Program-made: the position numbers and the translations under genes
NCBI GenBank assembly: GCA_003013855.2
Contig: ML058387.1
Coordinates: 372,001-436,000, forward strand
Direction: 5' to 3'
Origin: Liriodendron chinense
Lineage: Eukaryota > Streptophyta > Magnoliopsida > Magnoliales > Magnoliaceae
Length of the DNA stretch: 64,000 bases
The notes under the pieces: model-generated
Told to the model about the DNA's origin: nothing
What the model saw: the letters and a program-made list of their open reading frames with translations, nothing else
Databases searched by the model: none
Shown here: positions 24,806 to 37,170 of the stretch, one piece after another
How positions within the stretch are numbered: position 1 is the stretch's first letter
How the letters are laid out: each line of letters begins with the position of its first letter

Positions 24806-27800
24806 TTACATATAGAGCCCTTCAGGCACCCCTTCCTTCTTCTTGAACATCACCTTCTCTTTTGCCTTCTTAAAATCCACATGAGTTACCTGCACGGTGA
24901 GCCATTTCACAGGTTCAAATTACAATCAAATCAAGCCACTGAGGTTTTGAGGTTATGCAATGCTTGGAGGAAAGTTGTAGGTTTGAAGAGGTCCTTTTTT
25001 ATTTTTATAAGTGGTGCCCACGGTTGCTATCTATCAATACCATGGACCCACTGTGGAGGATCATGCCCAAAAAGATCTCCTGGACAGCAAAGCCTAACCC
25101 TTCAACAGGTGGACATCAAAGACAGCTAAGAGTATGCAAACCGTCCATATTCAACCCAAAAACAGTCTAATAATCTATTAAGTAGGATCTTCCAAATCTG
25201 GGGGACTTTTGATGGCAGTGGGCCAATCATATAAATTGTCGTCGTCGTCATCTAAGCCTTATCCCAATTAATTGGGGTCGGCTACATTCAGTTAGACCAT
25301 AGTTCATCAAGTTTTTTATTACTACCTCCATCCACGCCTGTCATATAAACGGTTTGGATAATTACCAAGCCATGGTCCCCACTCACACAAATGAAGCCCA
25401 AAGAGTATGAATTGTCATGTCAGCCTAAGCACTGTGCATGCATGAGAGAGAGGGTTAAAATGGAGTCTTACAATGGCGGTGCCCAAGATGCTTAAAATGG
25501 ATCTTACCATGAGTAATGGCCAAGAATCCCATCAGGCGTGGCTTGTGGGGTTCATGCAAAATGCATGATATTAAGGTTTTCATGGTATTCTAGGAAGGTG
25601 GTAATCAACTAAGCTTAATTTTAGTTGATGTAAGAGGACCATGAGATGATATGACTTTTGGGTGTTGGCATCAATCCAAGTGACTGGCCTGCAAGTCATA
25701 TATACAAGTCCTCCAAGACACACCAGCCTTTCTCCAGTTTGGGAATGAAAAAGCACTAGAAATATCCTTCGAACTCTCATGACTAAGAAAATAGCACACC
25801 ACACCCATATATTTGATGGATAATGATGGTCACAAACAATGAACTGATTTTGCAAATTTCAAGGTTTAAGATCTGTATTATGACCCCATAACTACCGACT
25901 CATGCTCCATTATATAATGGTAATGGCAGTCATGAAAAGGATAAACAGTAGAAATCGAAAGAGAAAAATCCAGCCGTGGGGGAACTAAGTACACATTTTT
26001 TTTTCCAAAATGATGTTATAATCCATTATGTAACACCACTATGTTTCAAAATGGCTTAAGCAGACATCGGCCATAACTCGGTCATTCAATGGCTGTTGTT
26101 GAGAAAATAACTGCCATTACTAAACATTATTTAGTAGGCTTCTTTTGTCACATAACACAGCATTGAGTAACCATCTCTCATTATAATGGCCATTATAATG
26201 GGTTCTACGACATATTTTAAACCTGTGTGTGTGTATATAGGTTGGTCTGTGCAAAAATTAATAAAATGCATTCTAAGCCATCACTGCTCTGTGTTGCAAA
26301 AATGATAACTGTGGATTATGAGACTAGGATACTACTCATATATGATATATCTATGAATGCGAAAGGTATGAGATAATGAGGGCATTAAAGTTCATACCTT
26401 CATACGACGCTCTCTTAAAGCAAGCAAACCAGCTTCAGTACAGATTGCCTTGATGTCGGCTCCAGAAAACTCATCCTTGGTCATCACAAATTCTTCTAAG
26501 TTGACGTCATCCGCCAATGTCATCCTTGATGTGTGTATCTGCACATAAGTTTATCAGCAGCAAAAAAACAAGCATACAAGAAGTGCGGAGCATGGTATGA
26601 ACTATGAATATAGTCTGCCATTCCCATGTATGGATGGTTATAATAAAGCTTATCGCATTAATGGAATGGTATTTGACCATATGGCAATGCATAAACCATG
26701 CATTATTTGCTCATGATTGAAGTCCATATGTACCTGGAAAATGCGCCTCCTTGTTTTTATGTCTGGAAGTGGGAATTCAATTTTCCTATCAATTCGACCA
26801 GGCCGAAGCAAGGCAGGATCAAGGCTTTCAATTCTGTTCGTTGCAAGTATCACTTTGACGTCCCCTCTTGAATCAAAACCATCCAACTGATTCAAAAGTT
26901 CCAACATCGTTCTCTGTATCTCACGCTCACCTCCAGAATGGGCATCATACCTGCAAAAAATACTTAGCTAATTGCTTAGTGATGAGCAAATACGAGAAGG
27001 GTATTCCTTTTTCAGTCGCTGGTCATCCACATACCTTTTGGTGCCAACTGCATCTATTTCATCAATAAATACTATTGATGGAGAAAGGTCATCAGCAACT
27101 CTAAAGAGCTCCCTTACCAATTTTGGACCATCCCCCAAGTATTTCTGGATCAACTCACTTCCAACAACACGCAAGAAAGTGGCCGACGTCGAGTTTGCAA
27201 CTGCCTGCAGAGGATAGAAGAAATATAATCAACTTACAAAATGATTGGGATCCTGCCACCTAGCTCTGTAGCTTTCCTAGTTCATCGATTTCTATCTAAT
27301 TCAATGCATTCTTTAGTTTTTATTATTTGTATACGAACAGATAATGTGTGGTCGAACAGTAAGAAAAGACCAAAATCAAATGTCAGAGAACTTTCCAGCC
27401 ATTTTAGTCTTCCATTTCGGGAAAGATGCATGAAATGTAAATAAAACAAGAGAAATTGATGTAGATGATCAGTTTTAGTCCCAGGTCATGATCCAAGTAC
27501 TACTAGCAAAATCGCCTGCAATCTTGGAGTAAGCCTGTACGGTCACCGGAGAACTAGGCACCTCTCATTACATGCCATTCCCAAAAAAAAAGGGCCATCT
27601 GTAATGTCCATTAATGAAACAAGTACCTTTTGGCAGAATCTGAGCAAGACATTTAGCTACCTCTACCTGCATTAACCTCCATGCCGATGAAAAATTGAGC
27701 TGATAATTGTGGTTATGCAGCGGCTAAAAACATTCACAATAACATGTCAAAACCCGAAGGGACTGAATTCAGCTTAGTTGAAAGAAGAGTAAACACTACG

Positions 27801-28842
27801 GGCGTGTTGCAATACACGGAATCCATGAGGGAACGGAAATTGTTTTCCACTGACATGAGAGTTTGGCTGTTTGGGTGCATGTATTCCACACAGTTATCAT
27901 TACTCTTATCCGTGGTTAGAATTCTCTCGCATAAGAAACAGGGTGACTAGTGTCTAATGAATTTATGGAGTCCACTTGCTTTTTTTAAGTTAATGGTAAT
28001 TTTATTAAATGCGTGCCAAAAAGACGACAAAGAATACAACAATGGCATAGCCAATAAGCCCCCACCAAAACAAAGAGCAAGGGGCAATGAAGAAACAAGC
28101 GGTTAACAAATTCAGCATTGTCATCACACATTAAACAGACATTGGGTAAGATCAACCCCCACTTCTAAAGATTATCAATAGTCAGAACCCTGCCCTACCC
28201 ACTAGCCATACAAACGACAACTTTCAGGGCGCCACCATAGGACCACCCATGTTTGGTATTCATAAATATTCCATCCATCTCTAGCTTGTGGAGCATTATG
28301 TACTCTATAAAACAACCTAACAGAGAACTTCCTTGATTTGTCCCTTCTCCAAACATGCACCCCATTTTTGGAATCTTATTTGGATCAACAAGCATTGTAT
28401 GTAGTAGGAATTAATAAGTGAAAATAAGCTACAAAAGGATCAAGTACTCTCTTTTGGATCCATAAAACAACTCTCAAAGATCTTTCTTCCCTTTTAGAAG
28501 ATGCAGGAGTGAAAAAATCAACCTATTGATATAGGATGACCAAAAAGATTCTTATAATGTATCATTTCTGGGTCCAAGGGAATTCAAAGGTATAGGAAGA
28601 AGGAAAAGGCCCCATCAGATAGAGTTCTTTATTCTTTGACCATATTTCGATTGTTAAAATGATATATAGAATTCAAAGGTATAGGAAGAAGGAAAAGGCC
28701 CCATCAGATAGAGTTCTTTATTCTTTTGACCATATTTCGATTGTTAAAATGATATATAAGGACTGTTACTACAAGCAATGCTACACCTTTTAACTTTCAT
28801 TCTAATCAACTGGATATCTCTCATAAGAAATCAAAGGAAGAT

Positions 28843-28886
<44 letters not shown>

Positions 28887-31800
28887 GATGGTAGAGGACC
28901 ATAGACATGGATCTAACATGAAAGGGTCAATTGAATGGCAAATGGTAGAACCATATATGAACATGCAACAAATGAAAAAACTCATGTGAAATTTAAAAAT
29001 GCAAATTAGCAATTGACCTTGGCAAGCAGCGTCTTCCCGGTTCCAGGCTCTCCATAGAGTATGACTCCCTTGGGAGGCTTGATACCAATGTCTTCATACA
29101 ATTCAGGATGTGTAAGAGGAAGTTCCACTGCTTCTTTGATTTCCTGGATTTGAGCATCCAACCCACCTATGTCAGCATATGATTCTAATGGAGCCTTCTC
29201 AACTTTCATCACAGGAAACCATAGGATCCACTTCATCTTGAAGAAGCCCAACGACAGAAAGAACCTGGAGGAAAGCATAACATCAGCATGCATTAATAAA
29301 CCTTCAAAATATCTTGATATCATTCTATTACTAGGCCTAAAACATTTATTTGATAAAAACAACAGCAGAGACAAAAATGAACAACAAAAATTTATAAAAA
29401 TTATTAGCTTTCACATTTGCAAGCATGTAGTATAAAATAACTCCATGTGATATTTCCCCAAAGTTTCCTCAAACTAGAATACATTACCCAATATCTCCAA
29501 CAGTTCCGGATATATCTAACAACATTTCCTGGTCTCAACGGTGCATACCTATACTTTGAACATTGGTTGAAAATTGTATAAGATAACCAGCAGTGTAGCC
29601 TCCAGCTCCAACTCAAGATTTTCAGCAAAGCCCTCCATAAAGGGAAGACCAATATACACCCCCCCCCCCCCCCCCCTATTGAACCTCATTGACGTGATGA
29701 TGGGGACCAATATTTTGATTGATAGAAGGAGACATGTCAAGCAACTTTTATGTAGAGATTCATAATCCCTCTCTTGATACACTCCAATATTTTGATTAAT
29801 AGAAGCTCTACTGTTGATTATCGAAAACCTGGATAGGTTAACCAGATCCAACCTAAAAATTTGGAGGAATGCTATTATGTAAAACATGTCATGGAAGTTT
29901 TGTGCATCTCCCTCCTCATGGTACGTCGCAAACATGTCTGGTGAATGACGCAATGGCAGAGTCTGAAGTAGTGAAAGTTTGCTAGCTCCATCACAACCCT
30001 TCATATGTGAATCTACATGCAGTCACAGGCATGTTTTGGACATCCAAGCCGTGCATCAAGTGGCAGACCCACCACGTGAGCATGTTCAACAGCATCTCAC
30101 AAGTAATGAAAAGCTCAATTATTGTTGGAGGTACCTTTTGAAGCTATCACCCTAAAGTCATAATCTACCTAGCCCAACTCGCACAAAGGAACGATAAGTG
30201 TTACACCTCCAATAGTAGATGTCCATGTGTCAACCACAAGAAGTCAAGATTAATGTATCGATTCGCTCTAGGAGCCACTGAAGACTCCACAGTAGTAACT
30301 AAAGAAGTACCAAAATCATTGTTATCCATGTCATCATCCTCTAATTTCCATTCTAGAAGCTCCCATACAATGACTTAAGCCACTACCCAGTGGTGATATG
30401 CCTTCATCACCGAAAAAGTCACTATCGCCTCAAGCCCTAGCACGGGCATCCAAGCAGTTCATCTAAGACAGGTGTGCTCTCCCATGAAACCGATGGGTCT
30501 GCTAAGGAAAAATGGAATAACCAATGCCAGAGAAGGCAAAGCATGGGCCTCATGGCAATACCTGAACTAGCAAAGAAATCATATTAAATTATAGGAAAAG
30601 AACTCTTAGAGGTCGACCATGATTAAAGTAGTATGATCCAAGGCATAGATCGCGGGTATGCTCCTAAGTCGGCGTGCCTCCCAGTGCAGGTGCCTAAAAA
30701 ATATTTCTCTAATAAATTTTATATGAAAATAAGCAGCGATGCTTTTTTTAACAAATTAACCACATATGCACATGCGCATGATCGAAAGTATTCACAACAA
30801 GGCCGCTCAAAAAGAAAATGCAATGATGATCACAAATATACTATCAGATCATAACAATGTCTAAAAATCTCAACCAAAAAAAGAAGAAGAAGAAGAAGCA
30901 AGCCCAATAAAACCATTCTCAACGGTTTTGAAACACCACCTGAAAAGTCTTTCTTTTAAATAAGGCCTCGAGAAAATCACAAAATCACAAAATATATTTA
31001 TAATCAGTTCAAAGAAATCCTCAAGAAAATTGGTCTCCATCCCTAGTGGAGTTATCTAAAATAAAATCCCCAAAGCGGCCAGTTTTCAAATAAAGCAATG
31101 AAACCCTTGGTCAATCCGCTCTTGTAATAAATTAAAAAAAAATTTGAAAATCCCCAAGTGTTGTCCCAAGGAGGAGCCTCATAAAGATTTTTCAAAAAGA
31201 GAGCCTCATAAAGATTTTTCAAGGAGAGAACCTCATAAACACTCATTATAAATAACACATAGGCCCTATGGAATAAAACACAAAAGAATAATATTTTCTT
31301 TGAGCAAGTTCTCTTGTTTCTCTACGGTAGTAGTATAAGATAGACTGTTGAGCTTGCTCACAGTCATTGCATATTTCTCATGTGATTCGAACTTTCAATC
31401 TGGTACATTGAACTTCATTGCAATAAGTTTCTTCCACATGGAGGGGTATACGAGATGAACGGCCCAGATTAGTGGCAATTGAACCACTACTCAATTACCA
31501 TGGAAGCACATGAGAGCAAATTGTACACAGTGCACACTTTAAGGGGTCATTGATGCCTGTAAATTGGGCTAGCTGTAATGAAATATGGGTGAATATTTAC
31601 AGGCGGTGTTTAGATGCTGAAAATGCCTGTAAATAATTTACAGCCTGTAAATCATTTCCAGCTTTTAGCTGCAAATGAAATCCCTCTGACAAGCTGTGAT
31701 TTCATTTACCTGCAAATCATTTACAGCCTAATGGCTATAATTTTGAACTTTAGTGCAAATGAAATTCCTCTAAACAATTTAGAGACTATCCAAACAAAAA

Positions 31801-32418
31801 CAACTATGTATTTACGCCTGCAAATCATTTACCACTAACAAAATTTAAAGGCATCCAAACGAACCCTTAGATTTCCCAAACCCTAATTACCAAAACAAGA
31901 TCAAAATAGGGAGGGAGAGGGAGAGGAAGAATTCAGACCTTATTGTGCATAAGGATCGCACATCCGGGCTCGAGCTGATCCTTATCAACAAACGACAGTA
32001 TCCCAACATAATACTCGGGCCCCACAGACGACGAGACAATCGCATGGTTCTCATCGATGAGCTCCTCGAGATTCCCGACGCTCATGGGAGAGCCGCGGAG
32101 ATCGTCGACCTTGGAGCGATCCTCCTCGTTCTTGTCCTCCTGGGGTTTCAAGCGCTCCTGGTTAGAGACGAATTCCTCCTCCATGAGGAGGTAGTCCTTG
32201 ATGCGCTCGAGCTTGAGGAGACGGAGCTTACATTTGGTGAGCGGAGTGACCGGCGGGAGCCGGGCAGCGGCTTCAGGGCCCTTCTGCTTGCGCTGCTTGC
32301 GGCCGACGCGGGCGGGCGGTGCCGGTGGATCGAATTTCTTGTCTTTCTTGTCTCCGTCATGCTTGCGATCGCCATGAGAGCCTTGCTTGTTTAGACCGCC
32401 TGGAGAACCTTGCCCCAT
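24806..32418 (-). CDS. RPT2: RPT2, 26S proteasome regulatory AAA-ATPase subunit 4, six exons, one frameshift
   Basis: RPT2 is one of six AAA-ATPases in the 19S base that unfold substrates and open the 20S gate. Exons (minus): 31939–32418, 29018–29264, 27035–27204, 26734–26950, 26398–26538, 24806–24889. Borders are GT–AG and phases join. Lengths predict 445 residues, close to the Arabidopsis protein (443, from memory). Visible features: N-terminal MGQG (N-myristoylation signal), lysine-rich N-terminus, OB-like region in exon 1, Walker A GEPGTGKT (about residue 231), Walker B IVFIDE (about 286), the SRH-type LLRPGRIDRKIEF, and C-terminal LYM fitting the HbYX motif that docks into the 20S ring. 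Exon 2 is 247 bp where 246 is expected. An extra base near 29213 gives MVS, four residues, then TGA. Everything else is intact, so an assembly error is as likely as a real lesion. The MGQG start matches the family. Confidence 0.93.
24890..26397. other. RPT2 intron 5, SINE-like motif inside
   Basis: 1508-bp intron. Around 25245–25295 it contains CCTTATCCCAATTAATTGGG followed by GTCGGCTACATTC, a short motif I recall as recurrent in many plant genomes as a SINE-like or short repeat. Family and ends not established. A GT/TA-rich stretch lies near 26225–26240. No exon seen. Confidence 0.5.
27975..28300 (-). pseudogene. LINE zf-RVT fragment in RPT2 intron 2
   Basis: Minus strand reads VLTIDNL, stop, KWGLILPNVCLMCDDNAEFV, then NRLFLHCPLLFVL: the zf-RVT Cys/His region at the end of plant LINE ORF2. 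It is a short 5'-truncated relic in the same orientation as RPT2. Confidence 0.75.
28580..28758. repeat. 89-bp tandem duplication
   Basis: 28580–28668 repeats at 28669–28758 almost perfectly (one extra T in the second copy). Each begins GAATTCAAAGGTATAGGAAG. It lies within RPT2 intron 2. Confidence 0.95.
28843..28886. repeat. (CT)n microsatellite
   Basis: About 21 CT units in RPT2 intron 2. Confidence 0.95.
29265..31938. other. RPT2 intron 1 (2.67 kb)
   Basis: Non-coding. It holds a C run (about 29660–29676), three tandem copies of a roughly 27-bp unit GAGCCTCATAAAGATTTTTC at 31168–31240, and a MITE-like block at about 31600–31868. That block has ends GTTTAGATGC and GCATCCAAAC and repeated TTTACAGCCTGTAAAT motifs. 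No additional exon is needed: exon 1 and exon 2 join in phase 0. Confidence 0.7.
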
Positions 32419-32524
32419 GCTTGGAAAGAGAGACTGAGATGGAAGATGAAAAATGAGAAAGAAGCAGACGAGGATGTATCTACATAGAGAGGATCGGAAG
32501 TACTGGCGTGAATAGGAGGAAAGG

Positions 32525-33030
32525 GGCGCGGTTGGGTGGATGCCGGGTCCACAGACCTCGGTGGATGCCTGACTGTGGGACCCACCTTGATGTATGTGGC
32601 TTGAATCCACGCCGTCCTTCCATTTTGATAGATCATTTTAAGGTATTATTCCAAAAATAAAGAATATCCAAATCTTAGGTGGACAACCCCACAGGAAAAG
32701 GTGGTGATTGAATACTCAATATTAAGAACTTAATGGGGTACAAAAGAATGTTTATTTTCCATCCAACCTGTTGATAAGACCACAAAGATCTAGATGAAGG
32801 GACCGAACAAATATCAGCTTTATCCAAAACTTTTGTGGCAAGTAAGAAGTTTCTAATTGTAAATCACTGTTTTTTCATATGGTGTGGTCGAATTTAAATT
32901 TGGATCTGCTCCATTTTTGGTATCTTTCCATAAAATAATCTTAAAAAACGGATGGACTGCGTGGATTTAATTTATATGAATCAAAGTTGGCCCATAGTCA
33001 TGGATCCACCAACCTCAACCTCAAAGCATG
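32525..33030. mobile_element. Fold-back MITE copy immediately upstream of RPT2
   Basis: The left end has CCTCGGTGGATGCCTGACTG and GGGACCCACCTTGATG. The right end has the reverse complement GTTGGCCCATAGTCATGGAT then CCACCAACCTC. Its near edge is roughly 110 bp from the RPT2 ATG at 32418, so it overlaps the likely promoter. Confidence 0.65.
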
Positions 33031-33039
33031 AAAGAGAAT

Positions 33040-33660
33040 TTAATGCGAACATGTACTGTGCAGCAGAAACTTTCTAGAGCAAAATATAGGATCAAATAAG
33101 AAACACAATGTAATCAAACCACACAAGTATTCAACCACAAGAGATAATCCGATTTTATGTGGAAAAATCCCTCAACCGGTAAAAAATCACGACACAAAGC
33201 GATCCACTATGATTAACAGAAATTATAGAGATTAACAGCTCACAAGCAAAGAAAAGCAAATAAAACCCAAGCTCTCTCCCTCTCAAAACACTCTCCCATC
33301 TTTCTAGTGCAATTAGGAAACCTTGGACACCTTAGGATTACTCCTAATCCCAAATTCATGCCATATATATAGCAAGCAATTCAAAATTAGAAACATCTTA
33401 CGCACAACCACGTAATGCGTAAGAAAACGCATGCACAATCAATCGGTCGGACCTTGCACAAAACAGTCCAAAGGAAATTCATACACAGACCCGCACATCT
33501 GCCTCACCTTAGACCCGTCACTCGACCGGTCTAAGCCCCCTGCAGACTTATGAGAGAAAACAATCCAGCGTCTTCTATGCATCTAGGCCATAACGCGCAG
33601 ACCGGTCGCCCAGCCGATCTAAGCACCCAAACCGTGCACCATTTGAAGGCTCTCCAATAG
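33040..33660 (-). repeat. Probable copia-type LTR fragment
   Basis: On the minus strand a TATA-like GCTATATATATGGC (near 33360) is followed by GGTTGAGGGATTTTTCCACA (33158–33177), a layout I associate with Ty1/copia LTRs. No target duplication or paired LTR was found, so borders are approximate. Confidence 0.4.
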
Positions 33661-33684
33661 TAATTACCCTGTAGCGAACTACGC

Positions 33685-33960
33685 ACAAGTAGCTAGGAGT
33701 GTCCACTACGAGCCATGGGTTTTATCCGCACTGTCCATCCATTTTAACACATCATTTTAGGGTATAAGCCCAAAAATAGACAAATCGCATGCTCTAGTGG
33801 ACCACGTCACAGGAAGCAGTGGTGATAATGACTTCCACCATTGAAACCTTCCAAGGGCATACCTTGATATTTATTTTCCAGAAACCTGGATCTGTGATCC
33901 TCAAGAAGTTTTCAATAGTAATCATGTTGACAACCATTGTATGATCCACTTCAGCCTTAT
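33685..33960. mobile_element. Fold-back MITE, truncated
   Basis: Left-arm blocks (CCGCACTGTCCATCCATTTT, CAGGAAGCAGTGGTGA) are present. The right arm is lost or very degenerate. Confidence 0.5.
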
Positions 33961-34439
33961 ATCAACCTCATTTTTTAGCTTACTCTTTGAAATGATATAT
34001 GGCTGGACCACTTGGATAAAACCCTCTCAGAGGCCCTAGCCTGAGCCAGGCCCACAACATGCAAGGTAGTACCCAATCTATTATGAGAGAGTGTGATTGA
34101 TTATGCCCAAGACACTTAAAAATTACCATAAAAGTAGGCAAGCCGGAGTTAGGGCTGTCAATGGGCCAGGCTTGCCCAATGTGCTTTTGGGTCTGGCCCA
34201 TCTCAACTGGGCTTAGGGTAGCGTTTTAGGCTTGAGGGTTGAGTATGGGCTTCAAAGTGGAACCTATTTCTGAAACGGGGTCTTGAACTAAGCAGTTAAA
34301 CCCTTATTTTCGAGAAACTTCAATTTCCTTTCCCATACTTTCATGAAAATAAGGATTATCGAGAAATGCAATTTCCTTTCCCTTGCTTTTTACGAATTCA
34401 AATAGACCCTAAAAGTTAGTAGGCCACCTCAATACCTAG

Positions 34440-34831
34440 AAAGTATTTTAAGTGGCTAAGGATATTTAACACGTGACTTGATATAGAGAAAGACTTTCAA
34501 GGTATAAATGGTAGAGGGGTCATTCCTTGTCAAGATAATATTATCCATATATAACAAGCACCACGGTGAAGCCAGTCGAAGTTGGGTGAGTGAAAAGGGA
34601 ATAGTTCGTGAGTAATTAGCAATATCCAACTTCTATAGGTGCAAAGAAAATTTCTTAAATCAATTTTGTGAAGCTTGTATTGAGGTTATAGAGTGACTTG
34701 TGAAGATAACAAACGCATTGCTTTCCGTGTCTTGAGAAACTAAGAGGACTTGACATATAAACCACTTCATCCAATCCCTATGAAGAAATGTGTTGTCGAC
34801 ATTGAGTTATTGAAGTGTCCACCGACGAATG
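34440..34831 (-). pseudogene. Ty1/copia reverse transcriptase fragment, downstream part
   Basis: Minus strand translation matches the second half of a copia RT. GLDEVVYMSSPLSF lies where DLDEEVYMSLP is usual, then LHKSLYNL, then FTVVLVIYGDNIILTRNDPS in place of the YVDD active site. The aspartate pair is changed to GDN. Several stops. The fragment is interrupted by the gag-only element at 34837 and continues on its other side. Confidence 0.8.
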
Positions 34832-34836
34832 GTAGT

Positions 34837-35532
34837 TATTATGGGGATATTCCGAGCTGGACCCTAGCCCTTTAACCGCGAGGAAGCCCATTCCCTACGA
34901 CCTGGCCCATGGACCGTCCCGCAGCTTCTACCTCACTGAGGCTGACCACCCATGGTCGGCATATGACAGGCTGACCACCCAGGCTCAGCCACAAGCCAAC
35001 CAACTAGGGTTGGCATGCGCTAGGCTGACCACCCAGGCTTAACCATGATAGGATGACCGCTCAGGTCAGTCCCTAACCAACCAACTAGCCAGATTCGGCG
35101 CAAAGATCAACTGACCACCAGAGTCGGTCCGAGATACTTACGAAATGTCCAAATATTCCCATATCTATTGCCTTCTCTAGAAAGATCTCCCTGATACGAT
35201 CAAGAGAGAGAATCTTTCATCCACCGGAACTCTAACGACGTATCCTAATAGGATTTATCTCTCCAAACCGCCTCCAAGCCCTTTATAAATATAGCTTGGA
35301 TCTACACCTTAAAGGTAAGGAATAATCTAAGCCTTTAAACCCTAATTATCTTTATTCCCAGACCTGACTTAGGCATTGGAGAGTTCCCCACCGTACAACG
35401 ACACATCCCTCCTACCTTCTCTTTCTCTTTTTTTGTAAGTCCGACAAACAGAAGGAGCTCATACACGCGGATTAACGGTCGCATGGAGAATCCCAGCTGT
35501 CCAAATCCATTGTCCAAAATCGTGCGACAATA
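34837..35532 (+). repeat. 5' LTR of the gag-only element (696 bp)
   Basis: The start is TATTATGGGG (TG of the right LTR mutated to TA) and the end is ACAATA. It contains about six copies of a roughly 30-bp GCTGACCACCCAGG-type unit between 34937 and 35125. Likely TATA motifs TTTATAAATATAG lie near 35282. Confidence 0.88.
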
Positions 35533-35614
35533 GCTTTCACTGTTTGTGGAAAACGACGCAAGCCCATGTTCTCACCGCTTAAACCCTAGCATTCAACACT
35601 CATCCCCTGGCTGA

Positions 35615-37170
35615 CATGGCTAAGGGTAGGAAGAAGGCCAATACCACTACCAAAATTCCCCAGGAACCCACCTTGGAGAGCCAAGCGAAGCAGTTAAGAG
35701 AGCTAGACTCGCCACAAGCCTTCCCTAACGTCCAATCAACGAAGGTCCATAATAATAATTAAAAAAAATCTCATCTAGCTATTATCGAGGAACGGTACAG
35801 AAATATCGCGAAAAAATTAAATCCTATCGCGATCTACTTCGAAAGTGGTCGGACATTGCAGGCTACTCATTCTCGACCAGCCGCTTCAAAAGGGGGCCCG
35901 GGAGATTAGCAGCCTCGATTGCCCCAAGATCTACATCACCAAGCTTGCCATCCAAGTAGCGACAATCATGCCGACCAAGCCAACCCTGCCCATGCACTTT
36001 CGGTGACTCACCTCGACGCTGCTGACCTACGACACACCTTGGACGAGATACGTCAGGGGAAAGAAATTGAGCAAGTCACAGAGAGTCGCCCCCACCTTGA
36101 AGCTCAGCTCGGGAAAGTCCAGGACCAAATCAATGACACGAGGAAGAAATACCAGTCCAAGGCCCAAACTCCGATCGAAGCATTCCTCGAAGAAGCGGAG
36201 CCTCCGCTCACTGAAAGAGATTTTAGCCGAGTGTCTTCCTCCTAGTTTCAAAGTGCCCAACTTTGGACTCTACTCCGGTGAAGGCGATCCAGTGAAAAAT
36301 ATCGAAACCTTTAGGACTTGGATGGAGCTGTATGGTACTTTGGGACCCATCATGTGCAAAACATTCCCCTATCACTAACGGGTCCTGCACGCATGTGGTT
36401 TCGAGGACTACGGTCGAAATTCATCCTCTCCTACTACTAGTTAAGCAGAGCCTTTGTTGTCCAGTTCATCGGTAGCAGAGGATCCCGAAAACAGGCCACG
36501 CATCTACTGACCCTAAGGCAGAAAGAAGACGAGCCCTTGCGAGACTACATTGCCCAATTCAACAAGGAATCCCTGGATGTGGAGGACTGCCCTAAGAAGA
36601 TAGCCCTTGCAACCCTTATCACCGGACTCCGACCTGGTAAACTCCTCCATTTGCTCGGTAAAACCCCGCCTAAAATCCAGTTAGAACTCCTTTATAGGGA
36701 ACGCAAGTATGCAAATGCCGAGGATATCATCAACGCCCATCACAACAATGACGGCTCCTCCAAGAGTAAAGGGCGAAGAAATACAAGAGACGACAATGAC
36801 TCTGATCACAAGCGGAGAAGAAACGAGGACAGGAGTGGCTCCTTGCGGCCACCTAAAGCTCTTACCCCTCAGGTTCGAGAAGTACACACCTCTCAAAGCC
36901 TCTATCGACCAAGTCTTCTTAAAAATCAAAGAGAAAAGCTACATGAAGGCTCTGACTAGGCTAAGATCCAACCCCGAAGAGAGAAGCAAGTCAAAGTATT
37001 GCCTCTTCCACAAGGATCACGACCATAACACAGTAGACTGCTAAGAGTTAAAACATCAAATTGAGGCCCTAATCCAGAAGGGCTTCCTCCAGAAGTATGT
37101 CACCAGGCGCCCAGCTAACAACTTCCCACCTACCTAGAGTGCCCTAAAGGCTCGCGTCAATGATGAGCCC
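35615..37170 (+). pseudogene. Gag of the non-autonomous element, frameshifted
   Basis: Begins near MAKGRKKANTTTK at 35615. Blocks in order: FKVPNFGLYSGEGDPVKNIE (about 36248–36305), a frameshift near 36370, GPARMWFRGL, KQATHLLTLRQKEDEPLRDY up to YIAQFNKESLDVEDCP (36540–36590), then a basic stretch RRNTRDDNDSDHKRRR. After another frame change come FEKYTPLKASIDQVFLKI and YCLFHKDHDHNTVDC, followed by a stop where a further residue is expected. This is the retrotransposon capsid (Retrotrans_gag) region plus the CCHC-like tail. At least two frameshifts and three stops make it dead. Confidence 0.82.

Larger units (their letters stand above)
27205..29017. other. RPT2 intron 2, TE-loaded
   Basis: 1813-bp intron between the exon ending in the Walker A region and the exon starting AVANSTS. 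It contains a LINE zf-RVT fragment, an 89-bp tandem duplication and a long (CT)n tract, listed separately. Nothing else coding. Confidence 0.75.

Noticed and set aside
31945..32394. 149-codon plus-strand frame over RPT2 exon 1
   Set aside because: Antisense shadow of a GC-rich true exon whose minus-strand product is clearly RPT2.
36027..36260. 77-codon minus-strand frame in the gag-only element
   Set aside because: Shadow of the plus-strand gag, with no feature of its own.
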